From positions 103,959,291-104,023,290 of the forward strand of contig OY740773.1 in NCBI GenBank assembly GCA_963513935.1: a DNA stretch of 64,000 bases, in the 5' to 3' direction. This DNA comes from Aphrophora alni. Its lineage: Eukaryota > Arthropoda > Insecta > Hemiptera > Aphrophoridae. Each line of letters begins with the position of its first letter. Positions within the stretch are counted from its first letter, which is position 1. A program made the translations under genes and the position numbers. The notes under the pieces are model-generated. The model had not been told where the DNA came from. It saw nothing but the letters and a program-made list of their open reading frames with translations, and made no database searches. Shown one piece after another: positions 25,401 to 36,845 of this stretch.

Positions 25401-28400
25401 CAATGGTAACTGCGTGGGTATGATAGGTGTGGGGTATGGAATCATTCAACAGAAGTATTCCAAGGAACAAATCTGCACTATAATCCTTGTATGACTGAAG
25501 AGATTGATTCTGTCTATTTACTTCTATCAATGGTAACTGCGTGGGTATGATAGGTGTGGGGTGTGGAATCATTCAACAGAAGTATTCCAATGAACAAATC
25601 TTCAATATAATCCTTGTATGACTGAAGCGATTGATTCTGTCTATTTACTTCTATCAATGGTAACTGCGTGGGTATGATAGGTGTGGGGTGTGGAATCATT
25701 CAACAGAAGTATTCCAATGAACAAATCTGCACTATAATCCCTTGTATGACTGAAGAGATTGATTCTGTCTATTTACTTCTATCAATGGTAACTGCGTGGG
25801 TATGATAGGTGTGGGGTGTGGAATCATTCAACAGAAGTATTCCAAGGAACAAATCTTCACTATAATCCTTGTATGACTGAAGCGATTGATTCTGTCTATT
25901 TACTTCTATCAATGGTAACTGCGTGGGTATGATAGGTGTGGGGTGTGGAATCATTCAACAGAAGTATTCCAATGAACAAATCTGCACTATAATCCTTGTA
26001 TGACTGAAGCGATTGATTCTGTCTATTTACTTCTATCAATGGTAACTGCGTGGGTATGATAGGTGTGGGGTATGGAATCATTCAACAGAAGTATTCCAAT
26101 GAACAAATCTTCACTATAATCCTTGTATGACTGAAGCGATTGATTCTGTCTATTTACTTCTATCAATGGTAACTGCGTGGGTATGATAGTTGTGGGGTAT
26201 GGAATCATTCAACAGAAGTATTCCAATGAACAAATCTTCACTATAATCCTTGTATGACTGAAGCGATTGATTCTGTGTATTTACTTCTATCAATGGTAAC
26301 TGCGTGGGTATGATAGGTGTGGGGTGTGGAATCATTCAACAGAAGTATTCCAAGGAACAAATCTGCACTATAATCCTTGTATGACTGAAGAGATTGATTC
26401 TGTCTATTTACTTCTATCAATGGTAACTGCGTGGGTATGATAGGTGTGGGGTATGGAATCATTCAACAGAAGTATTCCAAGGAACAAATCTGCACTATAA
26501 TCCTTGTATGACTGAAGAGATTGATTCTGTTTATTTACTTCTATCAATGGTAACTGCGTGGGTATGATAGGTGTGGGGTGTGGAATCATTCAACAGAAGT
26601 ATTCCAATGAACAAATCTGCACTCTAATCCTTGTATGACTGAAGAGATTGATTCTGTTTATTTACTTCTATCAATGGTAACTGCGTGGGTATGATAGGTG
26701 TGGGGTATGGAATCATTCAACAGAAGTATTCCAAGGAACAAATCTGCACTATAATCCTTGTATGACTGAAGAGATTGATTCTGTTTATTTACTTCTATCA
26801 ATGGTAACTGCGTGGGTATGATAGGTGTGGGGTATGGAATCATTCAACAGAAGTATTCCAAGGAACAAATCTGCACTCTAATCCTTGTATGACTGAAGAG
26901 ATTGATTCTGTCTATTTACTTCTATCAATGGTAACTGCGTGGGTATGATAGGTGTGGGGTGTGGAATCATTCAACAGAAGTATTCCAATGAACAAATCTT
27001 CACTATAATCCTTGTATGACTGAAGAGATTGATTCTGTCTATTTACTTCTATCAATGGTAACTGTGTGGGTATGATAGGTGTGGGGTATGGAATCATTCA
27101 ACAGAAGTATTCCAATGAACAAATCTTCAATATAATCCTTGTATGACTGAAGAGATTGATTCTGTCTATTTACTTCTATCAATGGTAACTGCGTGGGTAT
27201 GATAGGTGTGGGGTATGGAATCATTCAACAGAAGTATTCCAATGAACAAATCTGCACTATAATCCTTGTATGACTGAAGAGATTGATTCTGTCTATTTAC
27301 TTCTATCAATGGTAACTGCGTGGGTATGATAGGTGTGGGGTGTGGAATCATTCAACAGAAGTATTCCAATGAACAAATCTGCACTATAATCCTTGTATGA
27401 CTGAAGAGATTGATTCTGTCTATTTACTTCTATCAATGGTAACTGCGTGGGTATGATAGGTGTGGGGTGTGGAATCATTCAACAGAAGTATTCCAATGAA
27501 CAAATCTTCACTATAATCCTTGTATGACTGAAGAGATTGATTCTGTGTATTTACTTCTATCAATGGTAACTGCGTGGGTATGATAGGTGTGGGGTGTGGA
27601 ATCATTCAACAGAAGTATTCCAATGAACAAATCTTCACTATAATCCTTGTATGACTGAAGAGATTGATTCTGTGTATTTACTTCTATCAATGGTAACTGC
27701 GTGGGTATGATAGGTGTGGGGTATGGAATCATTCAACAGAAGTATTCCAAGGAACAAATCTGCACTCTAATCCTTGTATGACTGAAGAGATTGATTCTGT
27801 CTTTTTACTTCTATCAATGGTAACTGCGTGGGTATGATAGGTGTGGGGTGTGGAATCATTCAACAGAAGTATTCCAAGGAACAAATCTGCACTATAATCC
27901 TTGTATGACTGAAGAGATTGATTCTGTCTATTTACTTCTATCAATGGTAACTGCGTGGGTATGATAGGTGTGGGGTATGGAATCATTCAACAGAAGTATT
28001 CCAAGGAACAAATCTGCACTATAATCCTTGTATGACTGAAGAGATTGATTCTGTCTATTTACTTCTATCAATGGTAACTGCGTGGGTATGATAGGTGTGG
28101 GGTGTGGAATCATTCAACAGAAGTATTCCAATGAACAAATCTTCACTATAATCCTTGTATGACTGAAGCGATTGATTCTGTCTATTTACTTCTATCAATG
28201 GTAACTGCGTGGGTATGATAGGTGTGGGGTGTGGAATCATTCAACAGAAGTATTCCAATGAACAAATCTTCACTATAATCCTTGTATGATTGAAGCGATT
28301 GATTCTGTCTATTTACTTCTATCAATGGTAACTGCGTGGGTATGATAGGTGTGGGGTGTGGAATCATTCAACAGAAGTATTCCAATGAACAAATCTGCAC

Positions 28401-31400
28401 TATAATCCCTTGTATGACTGAAGAGATTGATTCTGTGTATTTACTTCTATCAATGGTAACTGCGTGGGTATGATAGGTGTGGGGTGTGGAATCATTCAAC
28501 AGAAGTATTCCAATGAACAAATCTTCACTATAATCCTTGTATGACTGAAGCGATTGATTCTGTCTATTTACTTCTATCAATGGTAACTGCGTGGGTATGA
28601 TAGGTGTGGGGTGTGGAATCATTCAACAGAAGTATTCCAATGAACAAATCTGCACTCTAATCCTTGTATGACTGAAGAGATTGATTCTGTCTATTTACTT
28701 CTATCAATGGTAACTGCGTGGGTATGATAGGTGTGGGGTATGGAATCATTCAACAGAAGTATTCCAAGGAACAAATCTGCACTATAATCCTTGTATGACT
28801 GAAGCGATTGATTCTGTCTATTTACTTCTATCAATGGTAACTGCGTGGGTATGATAGGTGTGGGGTGTGGAATCATTCAACAGAAGTATTCCAATGAACA
28901 AATCTTCACTATAATCCTTGTATGATTGAAGCGATTGATTCTGTCTATTTACTTCTATCAATGGTAACTGCGTGGGTATGATAGGTGTGGGGTGTGGAAT
29001 CATTCAACAGAAGTATTCCAATGAACAAATCTTCACTATAATCCTTGTATGACTGAAGCGATTGATTCTGTCTATTTACTTCTATCAATGGTAACTGCGT
29101 GGGTATGATAGGTGTGGGGTGTGGAATCATTCAACAGAAGTATTCCAATGAACAAATCTTCACTATAATCCTTGTATGATTGAAGCGATTGATTCTGTCT
29201 ATTTACTTCTATCAATGGTAACTGCGTGGGTATGATAGGTGTGGGGTGTGGAATCATTCAACAGAAGTATTCCAATGAACAAATCTGCACTATAATCCCT
29301 TGTATGACTGAAGAGATTGATTCTGTCTATTTACTTCTATCAATGGTAACTGCGTGGGTATGATAGGTGTGGGGTGTGGAATCATTCAACAGAAGTATTC
29401 CAATGAACAAATCTGCACTATAATCCTTGTATGACTGAAGAGATTGATTCTGTCTATTTACTTCTATCAATGGTAACTGCGTGGGTATGATAGGTGTGGG
29501 GTGTGGAATCATTCAACAGAAGTATTCCAAGGAACAAATCTGCACTATAATCCTTGTATGACTGAAGAGATTGATTCTGTCTATTTACTTCTATCAATGG
29601 TAACTGCGTGGGTATGATAGGTGTGGGGTATGGAATCATTCAACAGAAGTATTCCAAGGAACAAATCTGCACTATAATCCTTGTATGACTGAAGAGATTG
29701 ATTCTGTCTATTTACTTCTATCAATGGTAACTGCGTGGGTATGATAGGTGTGGGGTGTGGAATCATTCAACAGAAGTATTCCAATGAACAAATCTGCACT
29801 CTAATCCTTGTATGACTGAAGAGATTGATTCTGTCTATTTACTTCTATCAATGGTAACTGCGTGGGTATGATAGTTGTGGGGTATGGAATCATTCAACAG
29901 AAGTATTCCAATGAACAAATCTGCACTATAATCCTTGTATGACTGAAGAGATTGATTCTGTGTATTTACTTCTATCAATGGTAACTGCGTGGGTATGATA
30001 GGTGTGGGGTGTGGAATCATTCAACAGAAGTATTCCAATGAACAAATCTGCACTATAATCCTTGTATGACTGAAGAGATTGATTCTGTCTATTTACTTCT
30101 ATCAATGGTAACTGCGTGGGTATGATAGGTGTGGGGTGTGGAATCATTCAACAGAAGTATTCCAATGAACAAATCTGCACTATAATCCTTGTATGACTGA
30201 AGAGATTGATTCTGTCTATTTACTTCTATCAATGGTAACTGCGTGGGTATGATAGGTGTGGGGTATGGAATCATTCAACAGAAGTATTCCAAGGAACAAA
30301 TCTGCACTATAATCCTTGTATGACTGAAGCGATTGATTCTGTGTATTTACTTCTATCAATGGTAACTGTGTGGGTATGATAGGGGTATGGAATCATTCAA
30401 CAGAAGTATTCCAAGGAACAAATCTGCACTATAATCCTTGTATGACTGAAGAGATTGATTCTGTCTATTTACTTCTATCAATGGTAACTGCGTGGGTATG
30501 ATAGGTGTGGGGTATGGAATCATTCAACAGAAGTATTCCAAGGAACAAATCTGCACTATAATCCTTGTATGACTGAAGCGATTGATTCTGTGTATTTACT
30601 TCTATCAATGGTAACTGCGTGGGTATGATAGGTGTGGGGTGTGGAATCATTCAACAGAAGTATTCCAATGAACAAATCTGCACTATAATCCTTGTATGAC
30701 TGAAGAGATTGATTCTGTGTATTTACTTCTATCAATGGTAACTGCGTGGGTATGATAGGTGTGGGGTGTGGAATCATTCAACAGAAGTATTCCAATGAAC
30801 AAATCTGCACTATAATCCTTGTATGACTGAAGCGATTGATTCTGTCTATTTACTTCTATCAATGGTAACTGTGTGGGTATGATAGGTGTGGGGTATGGAA
30901 TCATTCAACAGAAGTATTCCAAGGAACAAATCTGCACTATAATCCTTGTATGACTGAAGCGATTGATTCTGTCTATTTACTTCTATCAATGGTAACTGCG
31001 TGGGTATGATAGGTGTGGGGTGTGGAATCATTCAACAGAAGTATTCCAATGAACAAATCTGCACTATAATCCTTGTATGACTGAAGAGATTGATTCTGTC
31101 TATTTACTTCTATCAATGGTAACTGCGTGGGTATGATAGGTGTGGGGTATGGAATCATTCAACAGAAGTATTCCAATGAACAAATCTGCACTATAATCCT
31201 TGTATGACTGAAGAGATTGATTCTGTCTATTTACTTCTATCAATGGTAACTGCGTGGGTATGATAGGTGTGGGGTATGGAATCATTCAACAGAAGTATTC
31301 CAAGGAACAAATCTGCACTATAATCCTTGTATGACTGAAGCGATTGATTCTGTGTATTTACTTCTATCAATGGTAACTGCGTGGGTATGATAGGTGTGGG

Positions 31401-31635
31401 GTGTGGAATCATTCAACAGAAGTATTCCAATGAACAAATCTGCACTATAATCCTTGTATGACTGAAGAGATTGATTCTGTGTATTTACTTCTATCAATGG
31501 TAACTGCGTGGGTATGATAGGTGTGGGGTGTGGAATCATTCAACAGAAGTATTCCAATGAACAAATCTGCACTATAATCCTTGTATGACTGAAGAGATTG
31601 ATTCTGTGTATTTACTTCTATCAATGGTAACTGCG
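10461..31635. repeat. 21-kb tandem satellite array, 127-bp unit, about 167 copies
   Basis: The unit begins 'atggaatcattcaacag' and ends 'ggtgtggggt'. It repeats head to tail with a fixed 127-bp step for 21,175 bp. Unit GC is about 37%. The first unit is 11 bp short (the 'ataatccttgta' part is missing) and the last is truncated after 'ggtaactgcg'. Only a few length changes occur: +1 C near 25740, 28406 and 29300, and a short deletion near 30380. About ten positions vary between a few states (for example cagaC/Ag, aaT/Ggaac, tcTG/TTca, gaaGC/GAgat, gtC/G/Tta, ctgC/Tgtg, ggtA/Gtgg), and combinations recur in blocks. Because 127 is not a multiple of 3, each unit opens a 61-residue minus-strand frame that overlaps its neighbour in another frame. 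These frames are not genes. Confidence 0.97.
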
Positions 31636-32279
31636 CTTTAATTTTGACCTCACTTGATAGGGGGAATGGCTCAAAGACGTTTGTTTAGTGCCGACGAAGA
31701 GTAAGACATTTTTTGCTTAATAAACTCTCTCGTTTATATATTATATAGATGAAGAGACACATCACCCCATCATTGGACAAATTACCACTGCCTTTTTTGT
31801 TGACTGAGACTAGGATGTTGTGTCTATTAAGTGGATTTTTGGTTATGTTCTTATCTCTTTATAATATTGTCAATATCGTAGTCCAAAGGAGGGTTCAGGC
31901 TCTATAAAGTTGGTCTCTGACCCTATTTTGTAAGGCTTCGTTTCTGTGAATTCCCTCATGTCTCAATACCTACAGCAAGGTAACCTTGTTGGTTCTTTTT
32001 TTTATCATGCTAGTTGAATGTTTTGATCAGCTTCTACTCAATGTATATATGAAATCAAAACTGTGAGAGCTGTTTGACACAATATAAATCTGCATCTTTG
32101 TGACTGTTTATAAGGTTTTCTCTGATACTTAGTTCTGTTGCATGTATCTCCACTTGGAAGGTGGACAAAGTTTTATGCAAACATTTGTTATGACTTAAAA
32201 AAGACCTATAATCTCCACTCCAGTCTAAGTTTAGTAATCGCAGACAATTTTGACCTCTGTTTTTGGTCAAACGTTTCAT
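31636..32279. other. Non-coding flank right of the satellite
   Basis: The sequence changes abruptly from satellite to unique text at 'ctgcg|ctttaattttgacc'. No gene or recognised repeat was seen up to the start of family F. Confidence 0.5.
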
Positions 32280-32670
32280 AGTTCGAGGAAATTTAAAAAA
32301 TGTCAAAATAGCAGTTATCTCATGTGTTATTCAATTTTAACACATTAAATTAGGCAAAAAATGTTCAGATTTCAATTCTGCATGTAATAGTACCAACTCT
32401 CTACGATGACATTAACAAAGTTACTGCCAAAAATGTAATTTTGAACCTTGACCTCCCTAAAAATGTGATATTCATACAGTTACGACATCTGGCAGGGCCG
32501 AGTGTAGTGAGTGAAAGCTCCTTTTTACATTGTACAGCTTTGAAGCCCACCAAAGGCCAAAACACTGATACGAGCCAAGTGAGTTGAGTCTTTTTAATAT
32601 ATACACTTAGCCGATGTCAAGAAAGTAGTGATATACACAATTACGAGGCCTTGTGGAACAACTGTTTTAA
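32280..32670 (+). repeat. Dispersed repeat family F, copy 1, left part (interrupted)
   Basis: It shares, in order, 'cagatttcaattctg(c/t)atgtaat', 'gccaaaaatgtaatttt', 'agctcc'/'ggctcc', 'tacagctt', 'tttttaatatataca' and 'ttgttttaa' with 51058-51600. A minus-orientation relative lies at 45850-46230. It is non-coding. It is cut at TTAA by a piggyBac-like element and resumes at 33313. Confidence 0.75.
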
Positions 32671-33312
32671 CCCTTCGCACACTGAATAAAATTTGCCTTA
32701 TTTCACCTCAACGCTGAAATAACTTAAAATTTTTTTTTTTTTTTTTTTTCAAAGTTAATTTTTGTTTTAGTTTTGTATGTGAAAGGTTAATTAAAAAAAA
32801 AATGTCATTGTTTTTCAGCTACATTTAACATTTTTTTATTACATACAACAAAATAGTAAAATATAGCAAAAAAATTTAGTTTTTGTTAATTTTTGTAAAT
32901 TGGAACAGTTATATTGTGAAATAATATATAAAAAATACAATGTAATGTTAAAAAAAACAATACTTCTTCAAAACAATGCTCAAATGGAAACACGGAGGTC
33001 GTCGCCTATCAGACTAATGAGACTGCGAGTATAGCCGTTATCCGCTCTGTAGAACCTATGGAATGAGTGTGTCGCCGGGCAATTCCAGACAAAATAGTGC
33101 CCCCCCCCTCCACTGCCTCGAGGCGTAGAACTTTCAACAAAACTTTTTTCTCTTCCTGAATAGACAGCGGACATGCCTCTGCATTCTACCGGAACTTTGG
33201 TGAACTAAGTAGCTAACCATAGGATAGAATATATTTTTGCGGCTTTAATCGTCATTCGCGCTTGGGTCAAAGTCTACCATTGCGGCTATACTAGTTTGCC
33301 GCGTGGGAAGGG
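32671..33312. mobile_element. Second piggyBac-like non-autonomous element
   Basis: It is flanked by TTAA at 32667-32670 and 33313-33316. The ends read CCCTTCGCACAC on the left and, reverse-complemented, CCCTTCCCACGCGG on the right. At 642 bp it has no transposase. The interior includes long T and A runs and a GC-richer segment (33000-33200) with a chance 64-codon minus frame. It differs in sequence from the element at 3525-4388 apart from the CCCTT start, so it is a separate family. Confidence 0.7.
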
Positions 33313-33450
33313 TTAAACAAACTTACCCTACTAGATTAGACACCTTGATTTACCGATACAATTTAACATTTTTCTACAAGGCCCAAAAAACCATTTTTTT
33401 CATTACATTTAAAGAATCTGCTTATTACATTGTATGAAAGGGTTGTATCT
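33313..33450 (+). repeat. Dispersed repeat family F, copy 1, right part
   Basis: It resumes with 'ttaaacaaacttaccctact' and 'caatttaacatt', then 'acaaggccca' and 'attacatttaaagaatctgc', parallel to 51466-51580. It is therefore the other side of the TTAA target. Confidence 0.7.
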
Positions 33451-33619
33451 AATAAACCTATCTATAAATTGCATAATTTTAGCTGGATTAGTTGTGTCTT
33501 TACAGTCTTGTGTGATCTGTAGGCTATATTTGCTTTTATAAAGTATAATGTGTTGCCTTGGACTGTTTAATATATAATATAGTTAATTACCTTAGAGGTT
33601 GTCCTCAGTCCGTATATTG

Positions 33620-33668
33620 GTTATAGCTACAGCGCTGTTTCACCGAACACTGTCGGCTTCATCAGGCC
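33620..33668 (-). ncRNA. Hammerhead-ribozyme-like motif
   Basis: On the minus strand: CTGATGA (33659-33665), hairpin CCGA/TCGG with a CAGTGT loop, then GAAAC, then the self-complementary block ACAGCGCTGT (possible stem III), then A and GCTA. The three conserved hammerhead segments (CUGANGA, GAA and an NUH-type cleavage site after a short stem III) are in the right order. Deviations are two unpaired bases before stem II, one after it, and only about three base pairs of stem I. It could be a weak type I ribozyme, a dimer-dependent one, or an inactive relic on a Penelope/retrozyme-type repeat. Confidence 0.35.
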
Positions 33669-33679
33669 CGCACTAACAC

Positions 33680-33774
33680 ATAGACACGTAACACAAAACA
33701 CTAACACATGTTGATGTGTTAGTGTTTTGTGTTACGTGTCTATACACGTAACACAAAACACTAACACATGTTGA
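33680..33774. repeat. 29-bp perfect palindrome plus a third direct copy
   Basis: The arm 33680-33708 (atagacacgtaacacaaaac and 9 more bases) is followed by the loop TGTTGA and its exact reverse complement at 33715-33743. A third copy of most of the arm, in the original direction, follows immediately (33744-33774). The arrangement suggests template switching or fold-back priming during replication or reverse transcription. Confidence 0.85.
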
Positions 33775-34059
33775 TAAATAAAATTATGAAAAATTATTAA
33801 ATGATTTTTGTTGCTTTCTTAAGTCTATGTAAGTAGCCTTTATCTCGTTCACTCATCAATCTGTTTATTTACATTTTCAAGATAGTCAAATTATCAATTA
33901 CTTGTTATCTGTCAAACTGTCAATCAATCTATTTGTCATACTTCCATCAGATATATGTTTAACAATTAATTGTATTATTTCTATATTGCCTTCCGAACTA
34001 CTGATATAATTAATTAGTTAACATACCTTAAGTCAAAAGTAGTTCATTATTCTTAATAG

Positions 34060-34103
34060 TAGCTACAGCTGTTTCGCCTCAACATAAGACATCCTCAGGC
34101 TTA
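34060..34103 (-). ncRNA. Hammerhead-ribozyme-like motif
   Basis: On the minus strand: CTGAGGA (34092-34098; fits CUGANGA with N=G), a GTCT/AGGC stem with a short loop, GAAAC, the palindrome ACAGCTGT, then A and GCT. Upstream AGC can pair with downstream GCT as a 3-bp stem I. One unpaired base precedes stem II. It lies about 430 bp from the similar motif at 33620-33668 in the same orientation, as expected if both belong to repeated terminal units of one element. Confidence 0.35.
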
Positions 34104-34165
34104 GCACACGTAAACAAACTAAAAACACAAAACTTGTTTTTAATTTCTCATTTTCAAATAATCTA

Positions 34166-34359
34166 TGTATTTTCCTATTTAAAGTATTTGTAGATAAAGT
34201 AGTTTATGCAACAATCGTGTGAAGCCATTAACACACTCGTTAGAAATTTAAGACACTCACCTCATCGTGTCTTAAGTTAGTTCAAATTTGTGCGTTAATG
34301 GCTATCATTATATGAACATTGCATAAACTACTATTTATTTACTATGTAAGAAAATACAG
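34166..34359. repeat. Imperfect fold-back repeat, about 90-bp arms
   Basis: The arms 34166-34256 and 34267-34359 are diverged inverted copies. Shared blocks are 'tgtattttc', 'agtagtttatgcaa', 'agccattaac(a/g)cac' and 'taagacac'. The 10-base centre is 'tcacctcatc'. It is a MITE-like or fold-back relic with no coding content. Confidence 0.75.
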
Positions 34360-35099
34360 TTTTTTTAAAAATTGAAAATACTAAAATAACGCTGACCCCT
34401 GACAATGACTCAAAATGTATGGCGAATGTAAGGCTCGATTTTATAATAGTGAAGGTTTTTGCCAGGGAACATTTTTTGCTACAGGTATTATAATTTAACT
34501 GTGATTTATACAGAATCGTTGAGTAAACTATTGAGGGACTGATATAGTGAGTATAAGACAGTCAGTTTTGCATGTTAAGTTAAATTTGTATAATCGATTC
34601 TAATTAGATAATGTATTCTTTCTCTTCATGAATGATTAATGCATGACAAACTGTGCTACATCAGTCTTTAATTATATTACATTATCTTACCTTGAATATG
34701 TTTCTTTGATTGGCGTTAGTTAAAAACATTACTTTATATCCTTATTCTGTACAAGTCTTATTTACTATTAATTACATTATTTGATTGCTTCAAGGCTTTA
34801 ATATTATTGCCATAGAATTTATTCCTTAGTTTTGTATTTACATGAATTAAAACCATCTAGGTTGGCATGGCTCATCTACCTTTGTGGTTTGTACAAATTG
34901 TTTTAATTAATTTAAAATGGAATTTCACCAAATATCTACACACTTGGTAGTATAAGATTTGTATTTACTTTGGTTAATTCGTCAGAACTTAAATTATTCT
35001 TGCCGATTATGTTATGATCAAATAAATATTATTAATATGGTTTAATCTACATTTGTAATTATTTGCGAGAGTACCGGTATAAATCAAATTATTTAAGTT
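34360..35099. other. AT-rich non-coding DNA, nothing recognised
   Basis: No supported gene or repeat was found. Confidence 0.5.
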
Positions 35100-35390
35100 A
35101 TAAATCTTAACATAAAAAAATATAAAAAATCAACATAACCTAAGAAAGGAACTTTTGCCTAAAGCTAGGCTTGAGCAGTAAAAACTAAAATTAAATACGA
35201 ATGCGATAATTGAAAAACCAAAAGACACAAGACTCACTACACAAAGAATGTTCTAAGTTTATCATTCAATAACAGGAGTTGATTTATACTCTTAAAACCT
35301 CGTGTATTAGTTTTCAGTAACAAGGACAATTTATCATTTCAATAACTTTAAGCAAATATTGTGTATTTGGCTTCTTTAGAAGTAGGAATT
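35100..35390 (+). repeat. Dispersed repeat family H, copy 1
   Basis: The order 'aacctaa', 'agctaggcttgagcagt', 'aaatac', 'tttatactct', 'aacaagga/aca', 'ttatca' and 'aataacttta' is shared with 44489-44760. Both copies begin next to CCTAA-type text. It is non-coding and unclassified. Confidence 0.5.
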
Positions 35391-36120
35391 TTATCAAACC
35401 ATGTTTTTATGTTACGGTACTGATATAAATATTTTCAAGGTTAATTGTGATAAAATTTACATGTTATTTTAGATTATCTGAAATAGAAATAGATATAGAT
35501 AGGCTATTCTATACTTGCTTATTAGTATACAATGTTTCTTCAAAAAGTATTCAACCTGAATTTGTTTCCTTGGAAGCAAATGAGACCTGGGAGGTGATCT
35601 CTTGTGGGGAAGAGAAGGGTACCTTTATAGACCTGCGTGAATTTTTTTTCCCCACTTGGAGTGAGCGTCAGTCACTAGCTATGGGCTATGGGCGTCCGTC
35701 CTATGAGTTAGGGCGTAAGCTGAACCCCACTTTAAAAAATTTTCAAAATATTTGATATATATATATCTGTGTTGCTTTCTGCTTGAAAAATTACAAAGTC
35801 ATTTCAGGAGAGTAAGCAGTCCAACAGATCATAGGTTGCTGAGTTTGCCCTCACTAAAGCAATAGAAGACCTATTTGGTAATGTGTTGGCCTTGTAGTGC
35901 CTATTCGTGATACACCACCCCATGGGAGAGGAAGAAAACTGTTAACTTCAGTTTGATATTGCTGCATACATACCGTACCTATTTTTGGTTTCTTGAATAT
36001 TCAATTCTCTGCCATGGTTTCCAAAGTGCATTCATAAAACCATAACTCAATATCAATGATCACGGTGTTTAGGAAATTGAGGTTGCCGATTGTTCAGTTC
36101 AGTATGTCGTGTGAGACGTC
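35391..36120. other. Unclassified segment with a 102-codon frame
   Basis: The frame 35447-35755 (+) contains a slightly more coding-like middle part (EFVSLEANETWEVISCGEEK), but no splice context, domain or family is recognised. It may be a chance frame or a decayed element. The rest shows nothing definite. Confidence 0.3.
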
Positions 36121-36122
36121 CA

Positions 36123-36225
36123 AATAGCGTTGCTCCTGTTTTGCTTATAGCAGCTTCAGGATGAATTTTACACACACTCCATGATAAACAACTGACTTCA
36201 TCAGGTCATACATATGTCATTAAAT
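36123..36225 (-). repeat. Penelope/SINE-type tail with CTGATGA and CTGAAG motifs
   Basis: Read on the minus strand, it contains CCTGATGAAG near 36195-36205 and, further on, CTGAAGC, a GCT/AGC hairpin and AAAACAGG (36135-36159). This resembles the CTGANGA-hairpin-GAAAC signature found at other sites in the window, but the GAAAC is altered here. Low confidence. Confidence 0.3.
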
Positions 36226-36529
36226 GTACACTGTACACAACATCTACTTCCGGTTATCTAAAAAAAAACTATGAGTTTGGAATTGCAGTGACTTATAAGA
36301 ATTATTATAACAGTAGGTTTTAACGTGCAATTTAAAAATTATTTCAAGGTTTGAGATTCATGTTGGGATCATAAAGTTGAACGTTGGCTTACTTAACGAT
36401 TCAGTTCCCTTTGATTTCCGTCATTGGGATTTTCTTGTCGGCCAGTGGCAGTAAGTGTTTGACAATTTCCATGCAGTAGACATTTAGAATATCTTAGCTC
36501 CCATGCAATTGTCACACAATAACTATAAA

Positions 36530-36845
36530 CCATATAAACTGTTTAGTTTTGCGAAATGTAAAAAAACTAATCGTAACAAAATGTGAATCCCCACGAATAA
36601 TATTAGCACTATCAAGTTAACCTACAAATTCTCAAACAAAACAAAATAAAACGTATTTGAGAACTTAAACCATTTAATTTTGTGAGATGTAAGCAATCAA
36701 TCACAACACAACGTGAATCTGCACAAATAAAATAAGCACTATATTAAGTTAAACTAAACATAATTTAAAACAGCTGTTTAAATTCTCAAAGAAACAACAA
36801 AATAAAACATATTTGAGAATTTTTAACAGCTGTTTCAAATTTTGT
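36530..36845 (+). repeat. Diverged two-copy tandem duplication
   Basis: Unit 1 (about 36530-36665) and unit 2 (about 36666-36845) share, in order, 'tttagttttg(c/t)ga', 'cgtgaatc/tgtgaatc', 'agcactat', 'aagttaa', 'aaattctcaa', 'acaaaataaaac(g/a)ta' and 'tttgagaa'. Unit 2 has an extra 'aacagctgttt' block, which appears twice. It is non-coding. Confidence 0.6.

Noticed and set aside
10528..31539. About 150 overlapping minus-strand frames of 61 (or 73) residues in the satellite as a gene family or polyprotein
   Set aside because: They follow from the 127-bp period, which shifts frame each unit. Each frame overlaps the next in a different phase, length variants arise from single base changes at a stop codon, and substitutions show no sparing of amino acids. 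No promoter or splice signals were seen.
10461..31635. CRISPR array
   Set aside because: Units are 127 bp, contiguous and lack unique spacers. The genome is eukaryotic.
10461..31635. Hammerhead ribozyme inside the satellite unit
   Set aside because: The unit contains CTGAAGA, but no GAAAC-type segment or suitable hairpin follows it on either strand.
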